Program-made: the position numbers and the translations under genes
Shown: positions 39,266-48,695 of the stretch, in pieces
Position numbering within the stretch: position 1 is the stretch's first letter
Layout of the letters: the number at the start of each line of letters is the position of its first letter
Source: Streptomyces sp. A3M-1-3
Lineage (GTDB): Bacteria; Actinomycetota; Actinomycetes; Streptomycetales; Streptomycetaceae
DNA length: 64,000 nt
Direction of reading: 5' to 3'
NCBI RefSeq assembly: GCF_024213665.1
Contig: NZ_JANAVP010000008.1
Coordinates: 183,963-247,962, forward strand
Notes under the pieces: generated by a model
The model's input: the letters and a program-made list of their open reading frames with translations, nothing else
The model's database searches: none
What the model was told of the DNA's origin: nothing

Positions 39266-41787
39266 GCGCCACGGACATCGGAGTCGTAGCCGGAGCGGTC
39301 ACGCTGATCGCGTTCCTGGCCTGGTATTTCTTCGGGCCGAAGAAGTCACGCCAGGCCGAACTCGTCAATGGTGTGCAGGAGATCGGGATCACCGTGAAGG
39401 GCGGCTACTCGCCGGATCTCGTGACGGTCCGTCAGGGTGTGCCCGTCCGGCTCGTGTTCGACCGGCAGGAGAGCGGGGACTGCACCTCCCGGGTGGTCTT
39501 CCCCGACTTCGCCCTGGCTGCGTCGCTGCCGGCGAACGAGCGGACCGTGGTGGAGTTCACGCCCGACAGGGCGGGCCGGTTCGGCTTCGCGTGCGGGATG
39601 AACATGGTGCACGGCACCCTGCTGGTGGAGCCGGGCGGCGACGACAGCGAGGCGTCCGCGACCGCCGCCTCCTCCAGCGAGGCGGACCGGCCTCCCGTCG
39701 CCGCCGCGCCGGGCGCTGCGGAGCGGGAGGATGCCGAGGCCGCTGCGCGGCGGGAGGAGATCGCCGATCTGTCGCGGCGGGTCGTCTTCGGCGCGGTGCT
39801 GTCGCTGCCGGTGGTCGTGGCCGTGATGCTGCACGAGGTGTTCGGCGTGGACGTACCCCAGCTGCTGCTGAACCGGTGGTTCCAGTTCGCGCTGATCACG
39901 CCGGTGATGTTCTACACGGGCTGGCCGATCCACCGCACCGGCTGGCTCGCTTTGCGGCACCGCAGTGCCGAGATGAACGCGCTGATCACGCTCGGTACGT
40001 CCGCGGCGTACGGCTACAGTCTGCTGGTGACCGTCGCGCCGGGCGTGCTGCCCGAGGGCGTGCGCGAGGTGTACTACGAGGCGGTGGGGGTCATCCTCAC
40101 TCTCATCCTGCTGGGCCGTCTGTTCGAGGCGAAGGCCAAGGCCGGGACCGGGCAGGCGATCCGCGAGCTCCTTGGCCTGCGGGCCAAGACCGCCCGCGTG
40201 GTGCGGGACGGTGTGGAGGTGGAGGTGCCCATCGAGCAGGTCGCCGCCGGGGACATCGTCATGGTCCGGCCCGGGGGGAAGGTCCCCGTGGACGGCGTGA
40301 TCGTCGATGGCCGCTCCACTCTGAACGAGTCCATGGTCACCGGGGAGTCGATCCCGGTGACCAAGGGCGTGGGCGACGAGGTGGTGGGCGCGACGATCAA
40401 CCAGACCGGCGCCTTCCGGTTCGAGGCGACCAAGGTCGGCGCGGACACCGTACTCGCCCAGATCATCAGGCTGGTGCAGCAGGCGCAAGCCTCGCGGGCG
40501 CCCATCCAGCGGATCGCCGACCTGGTCTCAAGCTACTTCGTACCCGCGGTGATGTTCATCGCCATCGCCACGTTCGCCGTGTGGTTCCTGATCGGCCCCG
40601 ACCCGGCGCTGACGCTGGGGCTGGTCTCGGCCGTGGCCGTGCTGATCATCGCCTGCCCGTGCGCGCTGGGCCTGGCCACGCCCCTGTCCATCATGGTCGG
40701 CACGGGCAAGGGCGCCCAGGCGGGCATCCTGATCCGCTCCGCCGAGGCGCTGGAGACCGCGCAGCGCCTCGACGTGGTCGTGCTGGACAAGACCGGCACC
40801 GTCACCAAGGGACGGCCCCAGCTGACGGACCTCGTGCCCGCAGCCGGCTTCACCGGGGACGACGTGCTGCGCCTGGTGGCCTCGGCCGAACACTCCTCCG
40901 AGCACCCCCTGGGCCAGGCGATCGTGTCCGGAGCCACCGAGCGCGGCATCACCCTGGCCGGCGTGAGCGAGTTCGACTCGGTCACCGGCCACGGCATCAC
41001 CGCCACCGTCGACGGCCGCCGCGTGCTGGTGGGCAAGGCATCACTGCTCGCCGACCAGGGAATCGACGCCGGCCCGCTCACGGTGGAGGCGGAGCGGCTG
41101 GCCGCCGAAGGCAAGTCGGCGATGTTCGCGGCGGCCGACGGGCGGCTGCTGGGCCTGGTCGCGGTCGCCGACACCGTCAAGGAGGACTCGGCCGCCGCCA
41201 TCACCGCTCTGAAGCGGCTCGGCCTGAAGATCGTCATGATCACCGGGGACAACACGCGGACCGCCGAGGCCATCGCGGCCCAGGTCGGCATCGATCGCGT
41301 GCTGGCGGAGGTACTTCCCGAGCACAAGGCGGACGAGATCCGCCGCCTCCAGGACGAGGGCCGCCGCGTCGGCATGGTCGGCGACGGCATCAACGACGCC
41401 CCGGCCCTGGCGCAGGCCGACGTAGGCTTCGCCATCGGCACCGGCACCGACGTGGCCATCGAGGCGGCCGACGTCACGCTGATCTCCGGATCGCTGGGCG
41501 GGGTGGTCACCGCGGTGACGCTGAGCCGGGCCACCATGCGTAACATCCGCCAGAACCTGTTCCTGGCGTTCGTCTACAACACCGCCGGCATCCCCCTCGC
41601 GGCGGGCGTCCTGTACCCGGTCACCGGCTGGCTCCTCAGCCCGATCATCGCTGCCGCTGCGATGGCGCTGTCCTCGCTGTCGGTGGTGGGCAACGCCAAC
41701 CGGCTCCGCCGCTTCACCGCCCGGCCGCTGCCCGGCTCCCCGACGTCGCAGGTGGACGACACGGCCAGGGCCACCGTGGCCGCATGA
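39262..41787 (+). CDS. P1B-type Cu(I) ATPase with N-terminal cupredoxin-like domain
   Basis: Copper-exporting membrane ATPase of 841 aa. Residues about 5-24 form an extra membrane helix, followed by a cupredoxin-like domain (about 40-130) with candidate ligands Cys111, Met and His in CGMNMVHG. An Ala/Glu linker leads to the pump: [11 protein letters not shown] (actuator), the CPC metal site [13 protein letters not shown] near 460, phosphorylated Asp509 in DKTGT, the HP motif SEHPLG, and [11 protein letters not shown] near 708. The usual HMA domain is replaced by the cupredoxin domain, so the pump may take or oxidise copper on the outer face. Coupled to copZ; the two-component genes follow after 28 bases. 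Confidence 0.92.
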   Translation: MSATDIGVVAGAVTLIAFLAWYFFGPKKSRQAELVNGVQEIGITVKGGYSPDLVTVRQGVPVRLVFDRQESGDCTSRVVFPDFALAASLPANERTVVEFTPDRAGRFGFACGMNMVHGTLLVEPGGDDSEASATAASSSEADRPPVAAAPGAAEREDAEAAARREEIADLSRRVVFGAVLSLPVVVAVMLHEVFGVDVPQLLLNRWFQFALITPVMFYTGWPIHRTGWLALRHRSAEMNALITLGTSAAYGYSLLVTVAPGVLPEGVREVYYEAVGVILTLILLGRLFEAKAKAGTGQAIRELLGLRAKTARVVRDGVEVEVPIEQVAAGDIVMVRPGGKVPVDGVIVDGRSTLNESMVTGESIPVTKGVGDEVVGATINQTGAFRFEATKVGADTVLAQIIRLVQQAQASRAPIQRIADLVSSYFVPAVMFIAIATFAVWFLIGPDPALTLGLVSAVAVLIIACPCALGLATPLSIMVGTGKGAQAGILIRSAEALETAQRLDVVVLDKTGTVTKGRPQLTDLVPAAGFTGDDVLRLVASAEHSSEHPLGQAIVSGATERGITLAGVSEFDSVTGHGITATVDGRRVLVGKASLLADQGIDAGPLTVEAERLAAEGKSAMFAAADGRLLGLVAVADTVKEDSAAAITALKRLGLKIVMITGDNTRTAEAIAAQVGIDRVLAEVLPEHKADEIRRLQDEGRRVGMVGDGINDAPALAQADVGFAIGTGTDVAIEAADVTLISGSLGGVVTAVTLSRATMRNIRQNLFLAFVYNTAGIPLAAGVLYPVTGWLLSPIIAAAAMALSSLSVVGNANRLRRFTARPLPGSPTSQVDDTARATVAA

Positions 41788-41815
41788 TGGAACTCGTACG
41801 AAAGAAGGTGCATCC

Positions 41816-42509
<694 letters not shown>

Positions 42510-42529
<20 letters not shown>

Positions 42530-43922
42530 ACTGCTGCGCGGCCGGTTCGCCCGCCGCCTCGCCCTGGCGTTCGCCGCTCTCGGGGTCGGTACGGCCGTAC
42601 TGACCGCGGTCCTGGTGAACACCGCTTTCGGCGACCGCTTCGACGACTACCTGGCCGGACAGCAGCGCACCCGGCAACAGCAGCTGATCGCCCTGTTCGC
42701 CGCCGACTACGCCCGCGACGGCGAGTGGAAGCCCCAGGCACTGGGCGAGCTCGCGCCGACGGTGACCATGACCGGCTCGGAGGCCGAACTGCTCGACCCC
42801 GCGGGCCGCCACGTGTGGTCACTCGCCGATGCCGACGTCGACGCGGCCACGCTGGCCCTGCACCGCGAGATGATGGGCATCGGAGAGCTCGGCCCGGCCC
42901 GCAGCCTGCCGATCACCGTGGACGGAAAGCAGGTCGGCACCCTCCAGGTCCGTGTCCCCCAGGGCGTGATCCCCGCCGTCGACAAGGACTTCGTGGCATC
43001 GGTCAACCGCCTGCTCGTCGCCGGAAGCCTCACAGCGGGCCTGATCGCACTCCTCGTCGGCCTCTACACCGCCCGGCGGGCCACCGCCCCCATCGCCGAA
43101 CTCACGCGCGCCGCCGACGACCTCGCGGCCGGGCAGCGCGACCGCCGGGCGACGACCATCCCCAACAACGAGATCGGCCGCCTGGCCACCGCCTTCAACA
43201 CCATGGCCGACCGGGTCGAGAAGGAGGACGAGCTACGCCGCACCTTCGCCGCCGACGTCGCCCACGAACTGCGCACCCCCCTGGCCATCCTGCGCAGTCA
43301 GCTCGAAGCCGTCCAGGACGGCGTCAGCGAACCCACGGACAGGGTCATCGACTCCCTGCACGACGAGACCCTGCGGCTGGGCCGGCTCATCGCCGACCTG
43401 GAGACCCTCGCCTCCGCCGACTCCGCCGCCTTCACCCTCGAACGCGCGCCCGTGTCCCTGACCGACCTGGTGGCCGCCACCACCACCGGCCTTGCCGACC
43501 GGTTCGCCGAAGCACGGCTCACGCTGCGCACCGAGCTGGACGAGGTGAGCGTCGACGGCGATCCGGTACGGCTGCGCCAGATCGTCACCAACCAGCTCAC
43601 CAACGCCCTGAAGTTCGTCCCCGCGGGCGGCACCGTCACGCTCACCCTGCGCGAGGACGACGGCTGGGCCGAGCTACGGGTCGCCGACACCGGCCCCGGC
43701 ATCCCCGCCGAAGACCTCGCCCGCGTCTTCGACCGCTTCTTCCGCGGCCGCGACACCCGCGCCGACGGCTCCGGCATCGGCCTCGCCGTCGCCGCCGAAC
43801 TCACCGCCGCCCACGGCGGCACCCTCACAGCCGACAGCGAGGTCGGCCACGGCACCACCTTCACCACCCGCCTGCCCGCCCTCGGCCGCGTTCCCTCAGT
43901 CGCCGCACGCGAAGAGCCTTGA
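42510..43922 (+). CDS. membrane sensor histidine kinase (HAMP, HisKA, HATPase)
   Basis: Sensor of 470 aa. Two membrane helices (about 17-37 and 170-192) flank an extracytoplasmic domain of about 130 residues. HAMP follows at about 193-245, then the phosphorylated His252 in ADVAHELRTPLA, the N box NQLTNALKFV, and the G boxes DTGPGIPAEDL and DGSGIGLAV. ATGs at 42510 and 42522 are both possible starts inside the regulator's end. It is the cognate partner of the preceding regulator. The sensor domain has no obvious Cys/Met cluster, so copper sensing is inferred only from context. Confidence 0.92.
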
Positions 43923-43991
43923 CCTTGCCCCTGGGGCCGAGTTTTAGCCTCGGTCACGACGGAAGAGAAACGATATATGGAGGCGAAATCG

Positions 43992-44138
43992 ATGCCATTC
44001 CGTGAGGGCGAGGTCTACCGGTGCCCCGATCCGGGCTGCGGGTGCGAACTGACCGTGACCAAAGCGGCCCCGCCGAGCTGCACCGGACAGAACAATCCGA
44101 CCTGCTGCTGCGGCAGGACGATGACACGGGCCGAGTAG
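43992..44138 (+). CDS. MymT-like copper metallothionein
   Basis: Cys-rich protein of 48 aa with seven cysteines: C11, C16, C18 (CPDPGCGCE), C30 and a CCC triplet at 38-40 (TCCCGRTM). The CxxxGCGC core, size and later cysteine cluster resemble the mycobacterial copper metallothionein MymT. The ATG at 43992 has a perfect GGAGG eight bases upstream; an in-frame ATG at 43977 with a weaker GGAAGAG is the alternative (53 aa). It follows the kinase by 69 bases; a CCGAG/CTCGG hairpin (43937-43953) lies between and could moderate read-through. It would chelate Cu(I) in the cytoplasm. Confidence 0.75.
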   Translation: MPFREGEVYRCPDPGCGCELTVTKAAPPSCTGQNNPTCCCGRTMTRAE

Positions 44139-44147
44139 CCAGTCAGC

Positions 44148-44173
44148 CCTGAGGTCAGGCTCGTCCGCGAGCC
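44148..44173 (+). terminator. two adjacent inverted repeats after the metallothionein
   Basis: CCTGAGGTCAGG (44148-44159) is palindromic, and it overlaps GGCTCG/CGAGCC (44158-44163 and 44168-44173) with a four-base loop. Lying ten bases past the metallothionein stop and about 45 before a MerR-family start, the pair may be a terminator or part of that regulator's operator. Confidence 0.35.
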
Positions 44174-44215
44174 CTCTACCAGCCAGTGGCAGACATACCC
44201 AGATGAGGACGATTC

Positions 44216-44671
44216 GTGAGCGGTATGACCGTGGGCAAAGCGGCGGACCTGGTGGGTGTGAGCGCCAAGGCCATCCGGCTGTGGGAGGCCAGGGGCCTGA
44301 TACCTCGGGCAAGCCGTACCGAGTCCGGGTACCGACTCTTCGACGAGGCGGACCTGGAGGTGCTGCGCTTCATCCGGCGCGCCAAAACGCTGGGTCTGAC
44401 CCTCGAAGAGATCAACGACATCCTGGACCTGCAGCGGGGCGGAGCCCAGCCGTGCGGCCGAGTCACCGAGATGCTCGACGCCCACCTCCTCCGGATCGAC
44501 CGCAGACTGGCCGAACTCCAGCAACTGCGCCAGGTCCTGCTCGGCGCCCGGCGCGCCGCCGACCGGACCCGTCGGACCGGCGGCGAAGCCGTTGTCTGCC
44601 AGGCCATTGAATCTCAGCCCGACCCCGATCAGTGGCCCCCCGGGCCACCTCGGCACGGCCAAGAGGGCTGA
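44216..44671 (+). CDS. MerR-family metal-responsive regulator
   Basis: Regulator of 151 aa. N-terminal MerR helix-turn-helix (VGKAADLVGVSAKAIRLWEA, GYRLFDEADLEVLRFIRRAK), then a long dimerisation helix. Candidate metal ligands are Cys80 (AQPCGRV), at the position used by ZntR/MerR proteins, and Cys128 (VVCQAIES). The GTG at 44216 is the start chosen; Met4 is an alternative. The lack of the paired CueR-type C-terminal cysteines leaves the metal open: Zn, Cd, Hg or Cu. Its target could be its own promoter or the neighbouring copper genes. Confidence 0.85.
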   Translation: MSGMTVGKAADLVGVSAKAIRLWEARGLIPRASRTESGYRLFDEADLEVLRFIRRAKTLGLTLEEINDILDLQRGGAQPCGRVTEMLDAHLLRIDRRLAELQQLRQVLLGARRAADRTRRTGGEAVVCQAIESQPDPDQWPPGPPRHGQEG

Positions 44672-44786
44672 CAGACTCCCGAGGCCAGGCAAGGAACGCG
44701 GGGCGACAGGAGTGTGGCGATCGCCTTCGCAGCCCGGGATTCGCCATCGCCGTGCGCGCCCGCGTTACTCGTCGGCCGACGGCGGT

Positions 44787-45119
44787 TCAGCCGTCACCCA
44801 TGCCGCTCATCTCGCCCATGTCGTCCCTGTCGTCCTGCATGCCCATGTCGCCCGATCGCATGTCGTCCATGCGGTCGTCCTCCATGCCCATGTCGCCCAT
44901 GCCCCAGCCGGCTGTGCCGGTGCCGGGGGTCGCGGACGGGTTGGGCGATGAGCTCGTGGACGGACTGGTCGGAGCGGTCGGGGTGGGTGTGCCGGGATCG
45001 CCTGCGGCGACTGCCGCGGTGGCGAGGGCCACGGAGACTCCGATGGCGGCGACACCTCCGGCGACAGCGAGAGCGGTGCGGCGCCCCAGCCTCTGTCGTA
45101 GTGAATTGACCTTGCTCAT
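44787..45119 (-). CDS. exported Met/Asp-rich protein
   Basis: Protein of 110 aa. The ATG at 45119 is preferred over 45128 because GAAGGA lies eight bases before it, while the earlier ATG abuts that element. A signal peptide (about 10-40, ALAVAGGVAAIGVSVALATA) is followed by a Thr/Pro/Ser linker and a tail of MGDMGMEDDRM-type repeats, ending GEMSGMGDG. Such Met/Asp repeats suggest extracytoplasmic copper or other metal binding. It sits convergent with the MerR gene. The 200 bases upstream show no recognisable operator. Confidence 0.7.
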   Translation of the reverse strand: MSKVNSLRQRLGRRTALAVAGGVAAIGVSVALATAAVAAGDPGTPTPTAPTSPSTSSSPNPSATPGTGTAGWGMGDMGMEDDRMDDMRSGDMGMQDDRDDMGEMSGMGDG

Positions 45120-45320
45120 GTGAGACATCCTTCTCGGTGCGTGGGCCTTGCTTCCGGTCCGGCGGAGCGGAACTGACGTGCCAGTGGTGGCTGTTGCTCA
45201 CTGCCTGCTGAGATCCCCGGCCCGGGTCGTACGGTGAGGTGCGGCTCGGTGTCGGCGAAGGATAGGGCTGCGCAAGTTCGCTCGGACGGCCTCTCGGTCG
45301 CGAGGATGGGGCAGGTCGGG

Positions 45321-46865
45321 TCACAGGTCCACGACCAGACGGGGGGTGCGGGAGCGTGAGACGCAGGGGTAGATGATGTCGCGGCGATCCCGCTCGCCGG
45401 CGGGCAGGACGGTGTCGCGGTGGTCGGGGGTGCCGTCCAGGACGCGAAGTTCGCAGGTGCCGCAGAAGCCTTCCTCGCAGGAGGACGCGGCGCCGGGGGT
45501 GGCCTCGCGGATCACCTCCAGCAGCGTGCGGTCGGCCGGGACCGGCAGCACGCGCCCGGAGCGCCGCAGCTCTACCTGGAACTCCCGTGCCGGGGCCGGG
45601 CGACCAGCCTGCTGCGGAGCGTTCCCGGGGGCTGAGAAGCGTTCGATGTGCAGGTGCCGGTCGGAGAAGTCCGCGGCGACGGTCTTTTCGGCGGCTCTGA
45701 TCAGCGGTTCGGGGCCGCAAGCGTAGACGGCTGCTCCCGGTGGGGTTTCGGCCAGGGCGGCCGCGAGGTCGGGCAGGCCGTCGGAGTCCTGGGGGACCAG
45801 GCGGACCCGGTCGCCGCCGAGGGCGGCCAGTTCGTCGGCGAAGGCCATGGTGGCCCGGGAGCGCCCTCCGTAGAGCAGGTGCCATTCGCGCCCGGCCGCG
45901 GCCACGGCGCGGACCATGGGCAGGATGGGCGTGATGCCGATGCCGCCGGCGATGAACAGATAGTGGTCGGCCAGGACCAGCGGGAACTTGTTACGGGGGC
46001 CCCTGATGGCGGCGTGCTGGTCCTCTTCCAGTGCGTGGACCTCCGCCGAGCCTCCGCGTCCGTCGGGCAGGTCAAGGACGCCGACGCGGTAGGTGTCCCG
46101 GTCGGCTGGGTCGCCGCACAGCGAGTACTGGCGGATCGTCCCGGACGGCAGGATGAGGTCGACGTGAGCACCGGGCTCCCACGGGGGCAGTGGTGTGCCG
46201 TCGGGGGCTGCGAGGTCTAGGGTGACGACGCCGTCGGCGGCGCGCCGCGTGTCCTTCACGATCACAGGCCGGGATCCGGGCAGGTCTCGGCGTACCGGCG
46301 TCTGGACGGCAGTACGTGTGGTTGCGGGCGTGAAGTTGCCGCCGGCGTGGCGTCCGGCCAGCAGCCGGTACACGGTAAGGAAGCCGACCGCCGCGGCGAG
46401 GGCGAGTCCGGTCCACCACACCGCTGTGGCGTCGGTGCCGGCGGTGAGGGCATGCACGGTGGTCAGGACGAACAGGGCGAACGTGCTGCCATGGACGTAG
46501 CGCCACCACCGGTGCGGGATGCGGTCCTTGAGCAGGGACGTGACCTCGACCGCGGCCAGGAGGTAGAGGGCGGTGACGCCCCAGGCCACCGCCGCCGGCC
46601 GGTAGTCGGAGGTGAAGGGGACCAGCAGTTGGAGCAGGCCGATGTCCACCCATGAGTCGGCGAGCAGGGCGAGCAGATGGACCGTCAGGAAGGCCAGGGA
46701 CAGGCCGGACAGGAAGCGGTGCAGGTCGTACAGGCGCGCGGGGGCGGCGCGTGGGCCCAGTACGCGGGTGGACATCAGCAGTCCCCACAGGACGGTGGCC
46801 GAGAGCAGCCACCAGGACATCAGCCCGCCGACGCGGGCGAGGTGCCACCAGAGTTGGGGGTCCAC
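45321..46865 (-). CDS. ferric-reductase-like flavocytochrome with ferredoxin-type 2Fe-2S domain
   Basis: Membrane electron-transfer protein of 514 aa. The GTG at 46865 (then DPQLWWHLARVGG) is preferred: it has GGAAAGG upstream and begins like relatives. It overlaps apbE by 46 bases. Five to six helices carry heme-type histidines (YDLHRFLSGL, FLTVHLLALL, RYVHGSTFAL, TTVHAL). From about residue 215 comes a FAD/NAD(P)H reductase module (RQYSLCG, IAGGIGITPILPM, YACGPEPLI). The C-terminal 80 residues are a 2Fe-2S domain (SCEEGFCGTCELRV plus a later Cys). It would move NAD(P)H electrons across the membrane to an unknown acceptor, perhaps metal ions or a flavinylated partner. Confidence 0.88.
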   Translation of the reverse strand: MDPQLWWHLARVGGLMSWWLLSATVLWGLLMSTRVLGPRAAPARLYDLHRFLSGLSLAFLTVHLLALLADSWVDIGLLQLLVPFTSDYRPAAVAWGVTALYLLAAVEVTSLLKDRIPHRWWRYVHGSTFALFVLTTVHALTAGTDATAVWWTGLALAAAVGFLTVYRLLAGRHAGGNFTPATTRTAVQTPVRRDLPGSRPVIVKDTRRAADGVVTLDLAAPDGTPLPPWEPGAHVDLILPSGTIRQYSLCGDPADRDTYRVGVLDLPDGRGGSAEVHALEEDQHAAIRGPRNKFPLVLADHYLFIAGGIGITPILPMVRAVAAAGREWHLLYGGRSRATMAFADELAALGGDRVRLVPQDSDGLPDLAAALAETPPGAAVYACGPEPLIRAAEKTVAADFSDRHLHIERFSAPGNAPQQAGRPAPAREFQVELRRSGRVLPVPADRTLLEVIREATPGAASSCEEGFCGTCELRVLDGTPDHRDTVLPAGERDRRDIIYPCVSRSRTPRLVVDL

Positions 46866-47776
46866 GTCACATACCTTTCCCAGGGCCCGGCGCGGTGCGC
46901 CGTGCCGTCTTCGGTCACGAGCAGGCCGGCGACCCCGTGGGCCTCCAGCAGGGCCACCCCGGCGGGCGGTCCGGCGATCAGCGCCGCTTTGGCCAGGACC
47001 TCGGCCCAGTGGGCCTCGGCGGCCACGACGGTGACGGTGACCACCGTGCCTGCGGCCGGGGCCCCGCTCGTCGGGTCGATGAGGTGGTGGAGCTGCCGTC
47101 CCTGCCGTTGCCATCGGCGGCGCAGCCGGGTGGAGGTGGCGACGGCCCCTTCGGCGAGGGCCAGCCAGGCCAGGTCCGTTCCGGGTCTGGCTTCGTCCTC
47201 CACCGCGACGGTCCATGCCCCGGTGCCGGGAGCCCTTCCCGTCACCCGTACGTCTCCGCCGAGGTTGACGCACGCTCCCTCCGCTCCCGCGGCCAGGAGT
47301 TCCTGGGCGACGAGGTCGGCGGCGTATCCCTTGCCGATGCCGCCGAGGTCGAGGCGTACGCCGGGAGCCAGTCGCACCCGGTCGTCCTCGATCTCGATGC
47401 CCGCACAGCCCGGAGCCGGGGCGGGCGCGGCACCGGACGGCAGCTCCGGGGGCAGGTCAGGGAAGCTGCGGGTGTATCCGGCGGCTTCCAGCGCGGGAAG
47501 CACGGTGGGGTCGAACAGCCCACCGGTCGCTTCCCATGCCCGTACGGCTTGGCGTACGAGCGCTGCGGTCGGCGCGGAGAGCTGGACCCAGCGGCCTGGC
47601 GAGGCGTTGAGACGGCACAGTTCGCTGTCGGCACGGAACCGGGACCACAGCGACTCCAGCGCCGCCAGCCGGGATCGCGCCAGCGCCAGAAGTTCCAGCC
47701 CGGGTCCGCCGGCCACCAGGAGGTGGCCGGCGGATCCCATCACCGGAAACCGGGCCTCGGCCGGCTCAGCTGCCAC
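46820..47776 (-). CDS. apbE: ApbE family FAD:protein FMN transferase
   Basis: Attaches FMN covalently to Thr/Ser of exported flavoproteins; 318 aa. The start is the GTG at 47776, overlapping the preceding gene by 11 bases. Motifs: VMGSAGHLL near the start, LDLGGIGKGYAADLVAQ (nucleotide binding), VNLGGDVR and HHLIDPTSGAPA (Mg and FAD site). No lipobox or clear signal peptide is seen, so export is uncertain. Neighbouring reductase and ApbE genes usually come with an FMN-binding substrate protein, but none with a recognisable S/T-GA-T flavinylation motif is visible here. Confidence 0.88.
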   Translation of the reverse strand: MAAEPAEARFPVMGSAGHLLVAGGPGLELLALARSRLAALESLWSRFRADSELCRLNASPGRWVQLSAPTAALVRQAVRAWEATGGLFDPTVLPALEAAGYTRSFPDLPPELPSGAAPAPAPGCAGIEIEDDRVRLAPGVRLDLGGIGKGYAADLVAQELLAAGAEGACVNLGGDVRVTGRAPGTGAWTVAVEDEARPGTDLAWLALAEGAVATSTRLRRRWQRQGRQLHHLIDPTSGAPAAGTVVTVTVVAAEAHWAEVLAKAALIAGPPAGVALLEAHGVAGLLVTEDGTAHRAGPWERYVTWTPNSGGTSPASAG

Positions 47777-48131
47777 GGCTACGCGTCACGGGTGCGGACG
47801 GCGCGGGAGCCGGCGGCGCAGGCTGCGCCTGGCCCTGGGGAGGCACGGGGACCTGTGCCGGCGGCGTGGCCTGCCCGCTGGAGCCGCAGCCGCTGCCGCT
47901 GCTGCGCGTCACCGGAGGGGCGGGCGCGGCCTGCTGCGGTGCCGGTGTCGCTGCGGACGGTGTGGTACTCGCCGCCGCGGGCGCCGCCGTTGCCGCGGAC
48001 GGCTGGGCGGCACCCACCAGCGCGGCGGTGAGCAGGGTGGCACCGGCCAGGCCGGCAGCCGCCACGCTCACCCGCACCGCCATGCGGCGGTCCCGCTCGT
48101 CCTCGAGGGTCTTAGGGTCGGTCACCGTCAC
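47766..48131 (-). CDS. small Ala/Pro-rich membrane-anchored protein
   Basis: Protein of 121 aa: a charged N terminus, one hydrophobic segment (about 22-46, VSVAAAGLAGATLLTAALVG) and then a low-complexity Ala/Pro/Ser/Gln tail in which PVTRSSGSGCG near the middle is echoed by PVTRSRGS at the end. It is coupled on both sides (ATGA with the Met-rich gene, 11-base overlap with apbE). In related operons this position can hold an FMN-binding protein. Here only the anchor and linker are seen, so it could be a degenerate remnant or simply a scaffold. Confidence 0.65.
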   Translation of the reverse strand: MTVTDPKTLEDERDRRMAVRVSVAAAGLAGATLLTAALVGAAQPSAATAAPAAASTTPSAATPAPQQAAPAPPVTRSSGSGCGSSGQATPPAQVPVPPQGQAQPAPPAPAPSAPVTRSRGS

Positions 48132-48643
48132 ATTCCGTCCATGCCCATCATGCCGCCCATGCCCATGCCGCCGCCCATGCCGCCGCCTCCCATACCGTTG
48201 TTGGGAGAGGCACCGCCGCTGCCGTTCTGCTGCGTTCCGCCAGGTGCCGGCGTGCCGTTCATGTTGGGCATCGACCCCTGCCCCTTCCCCATCTCCATCC
48301 CCTTCTCCATGCCCATGCGCATGGCTTCGAGCTGCATCTGCATGTACATCATCTGCATGTCCATGGGCATGCCGTTGGGGGCGCCGTTGCCGGGCGCGGT
48401 CGGCTGGGCAGGTTGGGCAGGCTGGGCCGGGGAAGCCGAGGGGGCGGGCTGGGCCGGAGCAGTCGCGGTGGCGGAGGGGGCCGGGGATGCGGCTGGGGTG
48501 GCGGCGGCGGTGGGCGAGGCGGCCGGCATGTTCGGCATGGCCGGATCGGAGCCGCCGGCGACCGCGACGGTGGCGGTGACGCCGACCGTCACGATTCCCG
48601 CGGCGATGGCGAGTGCGGTGCGGTGCTTGATCTGCAAAGCCAT
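48128..48643 (-). CDS. exported Met-rich protein, probable copper scavenger
   Basis: Protein of 171 aa with a signal peptide (ALAIAAGIVTVGVTATVAVA), a long Ala/Pro/Ser linker, a block MPMDMQMMYMQMQLEAMRMG with 9 Met in 20 residues, and a Gly/Met tail ending GMGGMMGMDGM. AAAGGA precedes the ATG at 48643. It lies 52 bases after copA and overlaps the next gene by ATGA, so it belongs to the copper operon. Clustered Met residues fit Cu(I) capture outside the membrane near the exporter. Confidence 0.75.
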   Translation of the reverse strand: MALQIKHRTALAIAAGIVTVGVTATVAVAGGSDPAMPNMPAASPTAAATPAASPAPSATATAPAQPAPSASPAQPAQPAQPTAPGNGAPNGMPMDMQMMYMQMQLEAMRMGMEKGMEMGKGQGSMPNMNGTPAPGGTQQNGSGGASPNNGMGGGGMGGGMGMGGMMGMDGM

Positions 48644-48695
48644 GAGCGTGTCCTTTAGTTCGTGCGTGTGAGTGTGGACCGGTGGACAGGGATGG

